Source of the DNA: Caprella mutica
Taxonomy: Eukaryota; Arthropoda; Malacostraca; Amphipoda; Caprellidae
Assembly: GCA_947561585.1 (NCBI GenBank)
Contig: CANNZV010001167.1
Location: 1 to 64,000 of the forward strand
DNA: 64,000 bases
Direction: 5' to 3'
This document shows, one piece after another, positions 10,498 through 21,550 of the stretch; position 1 is the stretch's first letter; each line of letters begins with the position of its first letter. The translations under genes were made by a program, and so were the position numbers. The notes beneath the pieces were generated by a model, which had not been told where the DNA came from, did not search any database, and was given only the letters and a program-made list of their open reading frames with translations.

Positions 10498-11460
10498 GGT
10501 TATATCAACTACTCGTGTAGGTTATATCAACTACTCATGTAGGTTATACCAACTACTTGTGTAGGTTATACCAACTACTCGTGCAGGTTATACCAACTAC
10601 TCGTGTAGGTTACATTAACTACTCGTGTAGGTTATATCAACTACTCGTGTAGGTTATATCAACTACTCGTGTAAGTTATATCAACTACTCGTGTAAGTTA
10701 TATCAACTACTCATGTAGGTTATACCAACTACTCGTGTAGGTTATTCCAACTACTCGTGCAGGTTATACCAACTACTCGTGCAGGTTATACCAACTACTC
10801 GTGTAGGTTACATTTACTACTGATGTAAGTTATATCAACTACTCGTGTAAGTTATATCAACTACTCGTGTAGGTTATATCAACTACTCGTGTTGGTTATA
10901 TCAATTACTCGTGTTGGTTACATCAACTACTCGTGTAGGTTATATCAACTACTCGTGTAGGTTATACCAACTACTCGTGTAGGTTATACCAACTACTCGT
11001 GTAGGTTACATTAACTACTCGTATAGGTGATATCAACTACTCATGTAGGTTATATCAACTACTCGTGTAGGTTATACCAACTACTCGTGTAGTTTATACC
11101 AACTGCTTGTGTAGGTTATACCAACTACTCGTGTAGGTTATACCAACTACTCGTGTAGGTTACATTAACTACTTGTATAGGTGATATCAACTACTCATGT
11201 CGGTTATATCAACTACTCGGTTAGGTTATATCAACTACTCGTGTTGGTTATACCAACTACTCGTGTATGTTATACCAACTACTCGTGTAGGTTATACCAA
11301 CTACTCGTGTAGGTTACATTAACTACTCGTATAGGTGATATCAACTACTCGTGTAGGTTATATCAACTACTCGGTTAGGTTATATCAACTACTCGTGTAG
11401 GTTATATCAACTACTCGTGTAGGTTATATCATCTTCTCGTGTTGGTTATATCAACTACTT
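10498..11460. repeat. 22-bp minisatellite array, copy A
   Basis: About 44 tandem units of GTTATATCAACTACTCGTGTAG and variants (TACC for TATC, GTTG or GCAG for GTAG). A higher-order block of about 190 bp containing the variants TACATTAACTAC and ATAGGTGATATC recurs several times. The left edge grades into less regular AACAACTAC phrases at 10380-10490. Confidence 0.95.
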
Positions 11461-12101
11461 ACTAAGTAAATGTATATCAACTATTATAGTGTAGGTTGAA
11501 ATATCGGTCTGGTTAGCAGTAGCCAGACATTTTACAAGACTTTTTCAGTCACTATATTTACTCTATTGAATTATAATCTCGAGTTAGGTCCCAGTATCAA
11601 TTAGATCAGACTATTTATTTTCTAGGACCAAATCTAACATGTTCACATTTATTTTCTACTTTTGCTTCTGTGATATGCATACTATTTTAATTTTAAAAAA
11701 TAATTGATCACCTAGACCTATCCTTGCTTTTTGAAATGTTTTCGATCCTATGAATTGATCTATGGTTATCAGTTGTAAATTAATAGATTAGATTGAATAA
11801 GTAATCTCATCAGGTCAGTTTATAAATAAGTAGTTAGATGACATAAATAACTTTACGTAGTGATAAATAGGTAGACTAGATGAATTAATTAACCAGGCTA
11901 GATTACAAAAGTTGATAAATCTTTAATATGCTGCAATTGTACTATAACTTAATGAATAATAAATTAATGATAAAGGCTTTATCTTCTAAACCATATTTTA
12001 GAGCAATTCATCTTACTCATAGGCACTGATATTGAAATATGCTAATAGAATTACCAAGGTCAAATTGAAAACGAAATATAAACATTTAAGTTTTAGATTT
12101 A
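11461..12101. other. AT-rich non-coding DNA, copy A
   Basis: Nothing was recognised. It is shared nearly unchanged with B (39829-40469) and C (63227-63869). Confidence 0.5.
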
Positions 12102-12162
12102 TTATTTAGAAGTACAATTTGAATTCTCGTCACTTTCTTTCACGACTGTAGGTTGCCAGTTT
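12102..12162 (-). CDS. Candidate terminal exon, copy A
   Basis: A strong acceptor (TCTCTTATTTCAG on the minus strand) opens a short coding tail. One frame, NWQPTVVKESDENSNCTSK then TAA, ends at 12102. The phase-1 frame used by the neighbouring blocks ends sooner, at TGA 12140-12142. Either way this block would close the gene made of 12247-12306 and the upstream blocks. Confidence 0.35.
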
Positions 12163-12246
12163 CTGAAATAAGAGATTCGTATATTAATATATATTGAATA
12201 GAAATTCTCAGTATCGTTCATATACATTATCAATAACATCACTTAC

Positions 12247-12306
12247 TCTTTTTCCTTTTGTGATGAGATAGCGACAGCTTCGATATTCTTTTCATGTCTG
12301 GAATCC
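12247..12306 (-). CDS. Candidate 60-nt microexon, copy A
   Basis: Bounded on the minus strand by CATATGCTTTTAG and GTAAGTGATG. Two frames are open. The phase-1 frame reads IPDMKRISKLSLSHHKRKK, a basic peptide. The other reads DSRHEKNIEAVAISSQKEK and would continue into NWQPTVV of the terminal block. Which is used cannot be decided from the sequence. The copy B equivalent is 40615-40674. Confidence 0.4.
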
Positions 12307-12386
12307 CTAAAAGCATATGAAAAAGTAAGAGCTAATCATATTGCAAATACATATTTAAAAATCATCTAATATTTTCAAATACTTAC

Positions 12387-12484
12387 TTTGACCTAGCATA
12401 ATTGTTCCTGAACCATTCAAAGGAATTGAAGAGGACTCCGATAGTTGATGACGTTGATCTACTTCATCAATTCTTCATCAAGAT
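12387..12484 (-). pseudogene. Candidate 98-nt exon with frame break, copy A
   Basis: A good acceptor (CTACTTTCAG) and donor (GTAAGTATTT) flank 98 bases. All three frames contain stops near the start. The phase-1 entry LDEELMK ends at TAG. Past that point two frames are open to the donor, one beginning EVDQRHQLSESSSIPLNG, the other STIGVLFNSFEWF. A length of 98 instead of 99 suggests a lost base. B (40755-40852) has the same break, so it predates the duplication. Confidence 0.4.
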
Positions 12485-12743
12485 CTGAAAGTAGATTCAG
12501 AAAATATAGAAAACCATATATTAATAAAGAAATTAAAAGAATTATTAACTGAGAATTCTTTCATATAGGTAAATTATTTATATAAAATGTTAAACTAATT
12601 ATAAATCTTCAGATGCAGTATAAATTTAGCTCTAATAAATGCAATGGATTTTTCTAGCTAATCCTCATAATTTTGTTCATTATACACTCATAATGTAGAC
12701 TTTAATTAAATACCAAGAAAGTATAATATATCAAAAGGCTCAC

Positions 12744-12830
12744 CTCTGGTTGGAATTCTCCCTGCTAAATCCCTGGACGGTGTTCTCCTCCGACTACCTC
12801 CCTGGATGGAGTTCTCCCAGTCATAGAAAA
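12744..12830 (-). CDS. Candidate 87-nt microexon, copy A
   Basis: On the minus strand ACTTGACCCTAG precedes 87 bases ending ACCAGAG before GTGAGCC. The only open frame is phase 1 and reads FYDWENSIQGGSRRRT, then PSRDLAGRIPTR. The DNA is a threefold repeat of GAGAAnnCCnnCCAGGGA, which generates the Arg/Ser-rich peptide. In B (41112-41197) one base is lost next to the acceptor, which would shift the frame. Confidence 0.4.
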
Positions 12831-13141
12831 CTAGGGTCAAGTAGGTAAATTGCGGCACTATAACTAACTGCGGTCTCTTATCTCAGAAACATTAATAACC
12901 ATCATGACTTCGAGGCACTCGTGAAATGAATAGAACCTATCATAAATTGAGCTTAAATTATGATGTTCAACAATTCAGTAAATAGCTAAACTAATTTCAG
13001 AATGATTTTGAGACTCTCTTAAATAGGGATACAATTAGAAATTAAAGAACCGAATTTGGCTGTGTAACCCTACCTATAGGTACACCAACTAGTTTTAAAA
13101 TATATAGATTATCAGACCACTTTACTTAAGATACTAAGATA

Positions 13142-13288
13142 AGTTCCGAAATATCGGACGGCTCCACATTTTCGGTCGCGTAAGAAAAACTATATTAAAT
13201 TAACTTTTATTTTAATTAGCTTTTAGGTAGCTATATACTATATTTCATCCGTGACCGAAAATTTGAAATCGCCTGATAATTTGGAACT
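13142..13288. mobile_element. 147-bp MITE with TA duplication, copy A
   Basis: Inverted ends AGTTCCGAAATATCGG and, on the other strand, AGTTCCAAATTATCAGG, each followed ~15 bases inward by ATTTTCGGTC. TA flanks both sides (13140-13141, 13289-13290). This is the structure of a Tc1/mariner-type MITE. Its right edge also provides a GTAAGTTCC that looks like a splice donor for the sequence beside it. Confidence 0.75.
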
Positions 13289-13763
13289 TACCCTATTCTG
13301 AGGACAACGCAGTAACTGCCTAGCCTATGTAGAAGGTATTGACACTGAAAAAAAAACAGCTAGGAAGGTATGATGCTTAAATAAGTTAACATATAATAAT
13401 CTAGGAAACTTAGTTTGGATATCAATTTGCAAACTGGACGGCAGTAATCAAAATTTATTATTATAAAAGTTATATACTGATAATCAGCTCTTCAAATAAC
13501 TACCTATATAAAGCCACCAAACTATCAATCACCAATATTTTAGAATATATAGGCAGATATTTATCAATTTATTAATGAAATTAATTAATAATCGATCGGC
13601 AGCGATAATACTATTTAATGCTTATAACGCTATTGTTTGCACTTGAACTGAAATGGTATTGAGGAGCGTTCACATTCAACACGTAACACACTTGAAACAA
13701 GATTTGAACTGAAAAGTGTTATGAGAATAAATTAGCTTTGAGGAAAGCATAAGTTGCCACTTA

Positions 13764-14300
13764 CTCAATTGATTGAACTCACACCTAAACTCAAAAAAAG
13801 TAACACTAACTCTCATAGTAAGTTAATTTTTACACCAGATAAATAAGATTAACAGTCTTTGTGGGTTACTTTATCACACTATGTCATAGTTGTTTTAACT
13901 CTTACCTAAACTTACAAAAAAGTAGCGCCAACTCTCATAGTAAGTTAATTCATACACTGCAGAATACACTGGATTAATAGTCTTTGTGGGTTACTATAAC
14001 ACACTATGTCATAGTTGATTTAACTCGCACCTAAACTTTAAAAAAATAGCGCCAACTCTCATAGAAAGTTAATTCATACACCAGATACATTGGATTAACA
14101 ATCTTTGTGAGTTACTTCAACACACTATGTTCTAGTTGTTTTAACATATGTTCAAAACTCCCAAAATGTAACTCTAACTCTCATAGTAAGTTGATTCAAT
14201 CCATAAAATGATTTGAATTAACTATATTTGGTGACACACCACGTCATAGTTGTTTTGACACACGTGAAAACATGAATGTAGTCCAACTAACTCACGTAAT
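13764..14300. repeat. Degenerate ~125-bp tandem repeats, copy A
   Basis: Four to five units, each containing AACTCTCATAGTAAGTTAAT, an AACA/TAGTCTTTGTGGGTTAC segment and CACTATGTCATAGTTG. Units become more diverged toward the right. Copy B has the same array at about 42130-42670. Confidence 0.82.
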
Positions 14301-16143
14301 AAATTGATTCAAAGCACAAATTGTTGACCCATTAAATATGAGTAAACTTTTTTCTCTGTGTAGGTTCTGTTTTATTAAATCCAATTCTAAGCCTACCTTT
14401 ACCTTTTTATAAAACTAATTATGGCTTAATCTCTTATTTTTTCTTTTCCTGTTCTAATTAATACATAAACAAATGATGAAATAAAAAATGTGACAATTAA
14501 ACAAAAGAATTCGTGAGTTGAAAGTTTTGATGGAAATGCGATATGAATTATACTTCATTATTATTTAATTTCTATTTCTTTGTTGAATTCATAGCTATCT
14601 TCAATATCAAACTATAATCATTATAAGGAATATATATTATTTGCTAAAGTATTTCCAGTTAAACTATAATCATTTTGAATAATAAATAGAGTTTTTTAAT
14701 ATCAAAAACAATCAAAACAATCAATTATAGATTATGGCTTAATCAACTGAAACTTTTTAAATTATTAAAATATCATTTTTATTATTATTCTATAAATAAG
14801 TTAAAATTACGTAGTAAAAATAGGTTGAGTAAAAAACAGGAGAAATTAACAAACAACTATAATTATAAAATTACTAAGGTACTAATCAAAAAGTTAATTA
14901 ATTAATTTTACAAATTGGTATTTTTTCACAATGAAACAAAAGCTAATGCTGTAATAAAGACACGGTCGGTAAAAAAAACTGAGACAATTATAATGCACCT
15001 AGTGTGAAGTACTTGGTTACTGGTTACAGTGCGACTAAAAAATTTATTGAGATGTAAAATAGGACATTTTATGAAACAATACAAATGAATTCTAAAGACT
15101 TAATAATATCTACATTATATGTCATCCTACTAAAATACATAATGGAAATAATATATCATGAAAATCAACAACAATTATTTGAAATGTCTAGTTGATAATA
15201 TTCCCAAAAAGGTGTCATACAAATTAAAATTAAAAACAATCCTAAATTATACAAATAAAAACCTAAAGTGCTAATAAAAAACTGAAGTCGAGAAATATTT
15301 ACAAATTATTAAGGTTGTGACTATATGCTTTTAAAATCATAGATCCTGAAAATATTATAGAATTAAACATTATTAAAACATTTTGCAATATTAGAGTATT
15401 CGATACCATTTCATTTTGTTTCGTCTATAATATTCATAGATTTAAAATTTAAAAAGCATATTGTTCCAACCCTAAAATTTATCAATTAGTAAAATTGTAC
15501 TTTAAAATTTTATGATCATAATTTAGTAGTAATAATTTCCACATAATAATATGACATTCAAAATAAAATAACCATTGACTTATTATATTTTGGAAATCAC
15601 CAATAATGATTAGAAATGTATTAGAAATAATTATCCCATGAATGTGTCATACTATTTAAATTAAAAAAAAATCCTAAATTATAAAAATGAAACCTAAAGT
15701 ACTACCAATAAACAGAAGTCAGAAAATATTTACAAATTACCAATTAGTAACATAATAGTTCAAATAATTTGTGGTAAAAATGTGAAGAGTAATAATTTCA
15801 TGATAACATGCATTACTTATTACCTTCGTTATAAAGTGAACTGTTGAAAATAGTGATCCATTCAGTTACAAAACAGTTGATAAATGGAGCACAAGAGTAA
15901 TGGAAGTTGGTATCTTGAGTTCTTATCTAACACTAAAATGAAAAATATTCTTGAAATAACAATAAATTACAAACACGAACCTACATTAAACACGAACCTA
16001 CCTATAATACATGTAACTTTAATTTACTTCAAAATGTAATTTGAATCATTCAATAAGCTAATATCTAAAGTAATGATCGAACAACAATAGAAGCATACAT
16101 TAATCTTTGATACTACTTATAGATGTTCACATGCAACTGGCAA
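14301..16143. other. AT-rich DNA downstream of the RING gene, copy A
   Basis: No gene was recognised. A diverged direct duplication of about 200 bp is visible (about 15120-15330 and 15560-15760), recognisable by GGTGTCATACAAATTAAA versus TGTGTCATACTATTTAAA and the following CCTAAATTAT and AACCTAAAGT motifs. The equivalent in B is 42671-44508. Confidence 0.55.
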
Positions 16144-18002
16144 TTACTGAAGGAGAGATATGGATATTTCTTCCAATTTTCCACTTGATAAATATTCGCA
16201 TAATGGATACCGGCAAACCGGACAGAGAGTTCTGGAAAAGAAAAAAATGAATAAGAAAAATATAAACATAATGTTGTTGATGTAAGAAATATAGATACTG
16301 AATACGAGAACTGATTCTCAGATATCAAAATGAGTCATTTGATTTATTAACTGTTAAAATAGAGGAAAAGAAAAAGATATGATTCAACTTACATTTGATT
16401 CCTTTCGATGATATTTTTGGTGCAAGAAGAACACATGGAGTGTTTACATAACAGTAAACAGGAATCATTTTTCTGCTGTTCGCAGAGACAAACTGGACAT
16501 ACATCTTGGTTGTAGAACTGGTTACAGTTATCTAGAGGTAAACTGTTACTAAGAATTGCAGTCCACTTATCTATCCTAATCTTGGATATTTGATTAACAT
16601 GTTCAATGGGACTCACGTTTGTTAGAGAGTATTTAAGAACATTAGGATTTTCTAATAGAGAGACATACTCTTGGTTTTTCCTCACCATTCCTATATAATT
16701 TGTGATTCTACTTGTCACAAGCATTATTTTTGCAGGCATTCTTTTGATAAAACATTGAACTGATGGCTCTGTTACCAGTTCATCCAAAGTTTTTGAGAGG
16801 ATGGCAGAAGTTTTCAAAGTGATTGCATCGTCAATTTCCAAGAACCGGAGAGAATTTAAAATATTACCAAATTCCGTAAAATTTTCTTGAAGCAATTGTT
16901 CATGTTCTGGACTGCCTTTAGGAATGTTTTTCAAATATTCCAATACTAGAATCGTAAACTGGAATATAAACTGAGTTTCTTCAGGTTTGAACAAAATGCA
17001 TTCATTCAGTTCAGTTTTGTTTGATCTTCTCTTCCAATAATGAATCGTAAAATCTTTCGTGATCTTGTTGAACTTCTCCATATTTTCAGACACACTGATT
17101 TCCGTATTTCTAAACAATTTTTGTAGTTTTTTATAGTTATTCAAAGTATGGCTATTAATTATGCAATTTTCAGAACGACTTTTGAAAGTTTTCAAACCAA
17201 TAGCTTTATTGGAAAGTTCCCTTTGCAATGCATCAAATTCAATATCGATAGAATTATAATATTCTGAGATATCAACATTATCCTCTAAAAATATCACCTC
17301 TCTTAACGGTTCTTTGAAAAATGGATCGTCATTATCACCATTAAAGATATCAAAAAATGTCTTTTCATTTGAGTGTGTTACGATTTCAGTACTCAAGGTT
17401 TTCAAATCATTGTGCTTAGTGATTCTGATGGCATCCATGAGACTGTGTTTGAGGTTCGAACAACTGGCAGAAAGGGTTTCCATTGCGGGATTTATATTGT
17501 CATACCCGTGCGTGAAATCTCTGCATAACATCGAGTGAAATCTATCGAGTGAAGTGTAATTTTCTTGAAGCTCATCAATAGAGTTGATACGATAAAAAAT
17601 AGAATAGGAATTTATAATAATTTCTCTAAATACCGTTATCAAGTTATAAGCGGCCATTGCAGTATCTAAATCTATTGGGTTTTCAGGTACGATTTCAGAG
17701 GCGATTCGTTCAAAAACTCTCGATATCACTTTATGTACTATATCGAAACTTTCTTTTGGTAGAAAGTTACCGCTATAGTGGTATTGTCTAACATGTAGGA
17801 GATATATTACGATATCTTCCAGACTATTACCGTTACACACTTCATTAGCACACAATGCCGGGTCAGAATGAAATTTCCATGACCCTCCAATAATTGGTTC
17901 TCCTGAAATACCATTAACCCCCAAAAAGAAAGGTTCTTGACTAAATCTTTTGGCTAACAAACTGAAGCCGTACAGAGATTCTTGATTTATCTTCAAATCC
18001 AT
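16144..18002 (-). CDS. RING-finger (C3HC4) protein, two exons, copy A
   Basis: Exon 1 runs from ATG at 18002 to 16393 and exon 2 from 16231 to the TAA at 16144-16146. The 161-bp intron has GTAAGT and TTCTTTTCCAG borders. The spliced product is 565 aa. About 500 N-terminal residues are predicted mostly helical by eye, without a recognised domain, signal peptide or membrane segment. The C-terminus is a RING finger: C502-x2-C505-x13-C519-x-H521-x2-C524-x2-C527-x12-C540-x2-C543, with the last Cys pair supplied by exon 2. RING domains recruit E2 enzymes, so a ubiquitin ligase role is likely; the substrate is unknown. An in-frame TGA lies just before the ATG, and an acceptor at 18055 implies a spliced 5' UTR. 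Confidence 0.88.
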
Positions 18003-18054
18003 ACTTCAAGTAAATAGGATTTCTTGATAAATTTTCTTTTGCTGATTTTAATTC
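18003..18054 (-). other. 5' UTR part of the RING gene exon, copy A
   Basis: The minus-strand tract TTTTCTTTTTCAG ends at 18055, giving 52 transcribed bases before the ATG. An in-frame TGA lies two codons upstream of the ATG, so the ATG at 18002 is the first usable start. The upstream non-coding exon was not located. Copy B has the same arrangement at 46368-46419. Confidence 0.5.
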
Positions 18055-18117
18055 CTGAAAAAGAAAATACTTTTAATTATTCATATTGTTATAATTATTA
18101 AGTAGTATGAATGAAAG

Positions 18118-18272
18118 AAATGTATTGTATCTTAACTTAATTTGTAATGAGTTACTCCACTATTTTTTTAAAGTGTGTTGGAGTGTTCTTGTAAAGAAAA
18201 GTATTGTATCTTAACTGAATTTGTAATGAGTTACTCTACTATTTTTTTTTAGTGTATTGGAGTGTTCTTCTA
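18118..18272. repeat. 78-bp tandem duplication upstream of the RING gene
   Basis: Two adjacent units start GTATTGTATCTTAACT and end GGAGTGTTCTT. They lie about 60-210 bases upstream of the mapped RING exon and so may sit in the first intron or promoter. Copy B has the same pair at about 46484-46640. Confidence 0.8.
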
Positions 18273-18369
18273 ATGCCTGAAATCTAAAAAGGGTTGAACT
18301 TATTTTCCATGTTAACTCATAGATTTTTCCGTCTAAGAGTTGTAAGTGTAAGGACATATATAATTAGAA

Positions 18370-18437
18370 AGGGTGACAAAAGCCCTCACCGACAAAAGCC
18401 TATACAGACAAAAGCGACAAAAGCCCACACCGACGAA
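18370..18437. repeat. GACAAAAGCC phrase repeats, copy A
   Basis: Five degenerate units of GACAAAAGCC with linkers such as CTCACC and CACACC. Same in B at about 46739-46803. Confidence 0.7.
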
Positions 18438-18528
18438 AATAAAATTAGTATTCCTGCAATATAAATAATCTATACATGTAAAGTTGGAACAAAGGAAGAT
18501 AATAGTTTAAAAGTTTTCTTTTTACGGA

Positions 18529-18676
18529 ATCATACTTTCTACAGTATCCTGACTTCGGTCAAGGAGAAGTATGATGACCATAGTTAGGGTGTTGCCCTGT
18601 GACCTGCTATAGGCACTTTACAGTCGGTTGGTGACCGCTACCATTGGCGATGGTAGGAGCCATGGTCGTATAGCAG
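18529..18676. ncRNA. Hairpin-rich structured element, copy A
   Basis: Three hairpins follow each other. The first (18529-18575) closes with ATCATACTT and AAGTATGAT and is topped by CCTGAC-TTCG-GTCAAGG, a UUCG tetraloop on a C-G pair. The second is AGGG-TGTTG-CCCT. The third (18604-18676) closes with CTGCTATA and TATAGCAG and contains CTACCAT-TGGCG-ATGGTAG. Base composition is near 50% GC in an AT-rich setting. No tRNA, snoRNA, or hammerhead core was recognised. Either a structured RNA or part of a repeat; strand is unknown. Confidence 0.45.
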
Positions 18677-19297
18677 AGTAGCATATATTTTGTTTTTATT
18701 ATATTTATTGTCTAAATGAAGATAATGTTTTTTTAAATTATTTAAAGAAGGTCTGTTTCTTCTGGCAGGGGGCCATTTAATATTTATAGAGCCTAATATG
18801 CAATATGAGTTGTGTGTGTATGTGTATTGTGTATTTGTTTCTTTTAATTTCTGCCCATTTGAAGGAAAATATAATACCTTATAAAATATAATATTAAATC
18901 GATTTTTGAATGAGATGTGTGTTAGAAGATGAATATAGTATTAATTTTAATTCTTAAATAATATTTTCAGCTATTTAAGCCCTAACTCAGTTTTCTCCAT
19001 TTTTCACCGAGTACAATATTACCAACAAATGATATTTTTTCTAACAATGAGACAATTCTATGATATTATGATGAATAAACCAATTTATATCTGAACATTG
19101 ATAGAAAAAATTACATCTTATATATTGATAAAATAACAAAATGAAATCTGTGCGAACGAGCAAGAAAGCTATTTACCTTTTAATAAAAAATATATTCAGG
19201 ATTGATAGAATAATTTACTTGTTTATTTTATCTAATAATGCATCCCATATGATACATTTCGAAGTGAAGGGATGAATTAATGCAAACTGTAAAATTT
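18677..19297. other. AT-rich non-coding end of unit, copy A
   Basis: No gene was recognised. At about 18880 copy A has about 11 bases where B has about 350. Confidence 0.5.
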
Positions 19298-20412
19298 GAA
19301 TAAATCCTAGCAGTAATACTGGTATACCTTTCTGCAGTACATACCTTGGTATAAGTGTACCTTCTTCTTAGTTGAAGATAAGTGGCGTTTGTTTATCAAA
19401 AACTTTGCAACTGGAGTCTTCTTAACTGAAGAATTACAACGATGTTTAGTTTCTTATCGGAGATTGAAGTAAGAACGGAGACGAACTTAGTGTCTGAAAA
19501 AGAAGAAGCTTTTAGTAAACAAAATAATTGAAAATATAGAGTAAAAATTAGATTGAAAACTATAACTAGTAGTGGAATAATAAAATTTTTGAAATTGTTT
19601 CAGTATGAGACCATGGAAAATTCGCCCACGGAAAATTCGTTCATTCGACGCAAAATAATGAACTTAAACGGACAAAAAAGGTGATGCCTAAAAGTTTTGA
19701 TATAAAGTAGTTTAATGTATATAATAATAATATAGGCATATGCTATGTACTCAGTTTATATTCCTTGTTTTATCCATTATCATGATTGTTTGAAAAAGTA
19801 CACTTGTAAATTATCTCTGTTCATCCTATGCTAACTTAAATAGAGTCGAAACATCAATGAGTCTCAGAAGTTAACGGATGTACAGAATCTAGTCACCAGT
19901 AAGTACGAAAATTTCAACACGACGCAATTGGATATTTACTCCCAAGTTAAATATTTTTAGAAATCATCATTGATACAAACAGCTGCAACTTTTTAGTTGT
20001 AACAATAGCACCGTTGTAGTCAACGAATCAACAGTCCTATATCGTAAATGAACTGAAACCCATATCTTTGAACCGTGGCCTGTAAATTCCACCGCAGAAA
20101 ATTCCACCAGGAAGATTGCACCAGCGTTAAATGCAGGATGAGGAAAATTCCACCGTGGAAGATTCCACCATTTTGAAATAACTATACGAATGAACAGCAT
20201 AAATAAGCAGTTTATTCCAAAATGTATTTCTAAGTCTAGGTAATTGATAATTACAATATTAAAAATGAACAAATCTTCCTTTTAAATATAAAGCAATTAA
20301 CAATCCGGCAATCATATAGGAATTAAATATTTAACTGGTTAAACGGGACAGAATATGACGCTGGTATTGGAACATCAACCTGTGGCAACACTGATAAATT
20401 TAGCTTGTTGTC

Positions 20413-21545
20413 AACAGAAACACTAAGTTCAGATTTTGATGTTTGATAAAAAATATATTATTTTAGGTTTCATTATTGAAAAGGTTAATATTAAGCAGCA
20501 ATATGACAAGCGTGTTTTTAGTGTCTATTTCTTTGGAGTCAATTTAAATCAGAGACCTGCTGAACCGAATTTATATTGAGATGCTGCATATCAAGAGAAA
20601 CCATATGCGTGTTATGATTTATATATCTTATGTTAGTTCTGAAGTTATGATTTTTAACGGTGTGTCTGTGGTTTCACATCGGAGTTAGTTAATGTACCGC
20701 AATTTACCTGCTTAATTACCTCTATTTTCTAAATTTAGTTGAAACACATTATCTTTAAAATTTATCCTGTAATAGTTTCAATAGAGATTATTATACAGTT
20801 TCAGAAAGTTTCATATTGGTAAAATATCTTTTTTATATTAAAATATATCGATACTAATTAATCATTTTATTTCAGTACGTGTCAAATTTATTCTTTGATT
20901 CCCCCTATTATTTTCGCTGATTTAAATTTAAATATATATTGGTACATTTAAAAACTAGGGTGATAGATAATATATATAAAATAAAATTTATATTACAAAC
21001 ATAATATAATCCCTAATTTCAGTTTCATCATATATATGTTTGAAGGAGAATCAAACGGAATCTTGTATGTTGGTCAGTGGAACTTTATTGTTGAATTTAC
21101 ACTATTATATTTTTTTCATAAATTGAATTAATTCATATTTAAAAGATTGATAGATCTGTCTATTATTTCGTATGTTCTCCTTAGCTTATCTTTTCGGCCT
21201 TCACCCTCCAAATTTATGAGCTACCTAAACAAAGAAAAGGGATGGCGTATATCTGACTAATACAAAACTATGACAAAACTGATATTAATATCATAATTGG
21301 CTACCTAAACCGTTACCTATAAAACTTGTAAAAGTTTAAAAGTTCTAAACAATAAATAGATTCTTAGTAAACCTTCCTTGCTTAATCTATCAAAAAAAAA
21401 TCAATATTAAAAAACTGATAATAAAAGAAGATACGTAATACTATAATGTATATTCATTCATTCCAAACAAGAAATAACTAGTCTAATTTTTTCAATGGTT
21501 TACTTGAAAAAAAAATAAATTAAAAATGAAATGTTATAAATTATT
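20413..21545. other. AT-rich shared flank left of the array, copy B
   Basis: Matches 3094-4229 in A and 49115-50256 in C. No gene was seen. Confidence 0.5.
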
Positions 21546-21550
21546 ATAAG

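Larger units (their letters stand above)
1..19297 (+). repeat. Tandem segmental duplication, copy A
   Basis: The opening sequence of the window recurs at 19298 and 48000 in the same orientation and the match continues, with interruptions, through the whole unit. Copy A differs from B and C by an extra ~2 kb block at 1111-3093, by a deletion joining the AG-rich array directly to the downstream intronic DNA at 6003/6004, and by lacking about 150 bp before its 22-bp minisatellite. The true unit edges cannot be set because copies abut and the window starts inside the array. Confidence 0.93.

Noticed and set aside
10498..11460. CRISPR-like regular repeat array
   Set aside because: The 22-bp units are contiguous without unique spacers, and the setting is eukaryotic.
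13292..13344. 53-nt exon candidate
   Set aside because: Its donor is provided by a MITE end, its length does not keep phase with neighbouring blocks, and the phase-1 frame has a stop.
17314..17538. 74-codon plus-strand open frame (also 45679)
   Set aside because: Antisense shadow within the RING gene exon.
18529..18676. tRNA or hammerhead ribozyme
   Set aside because: No B-box, no CCA-type acceptor stem, and no CTGATGA/GAAA core were found, despite the multiple hairpins.
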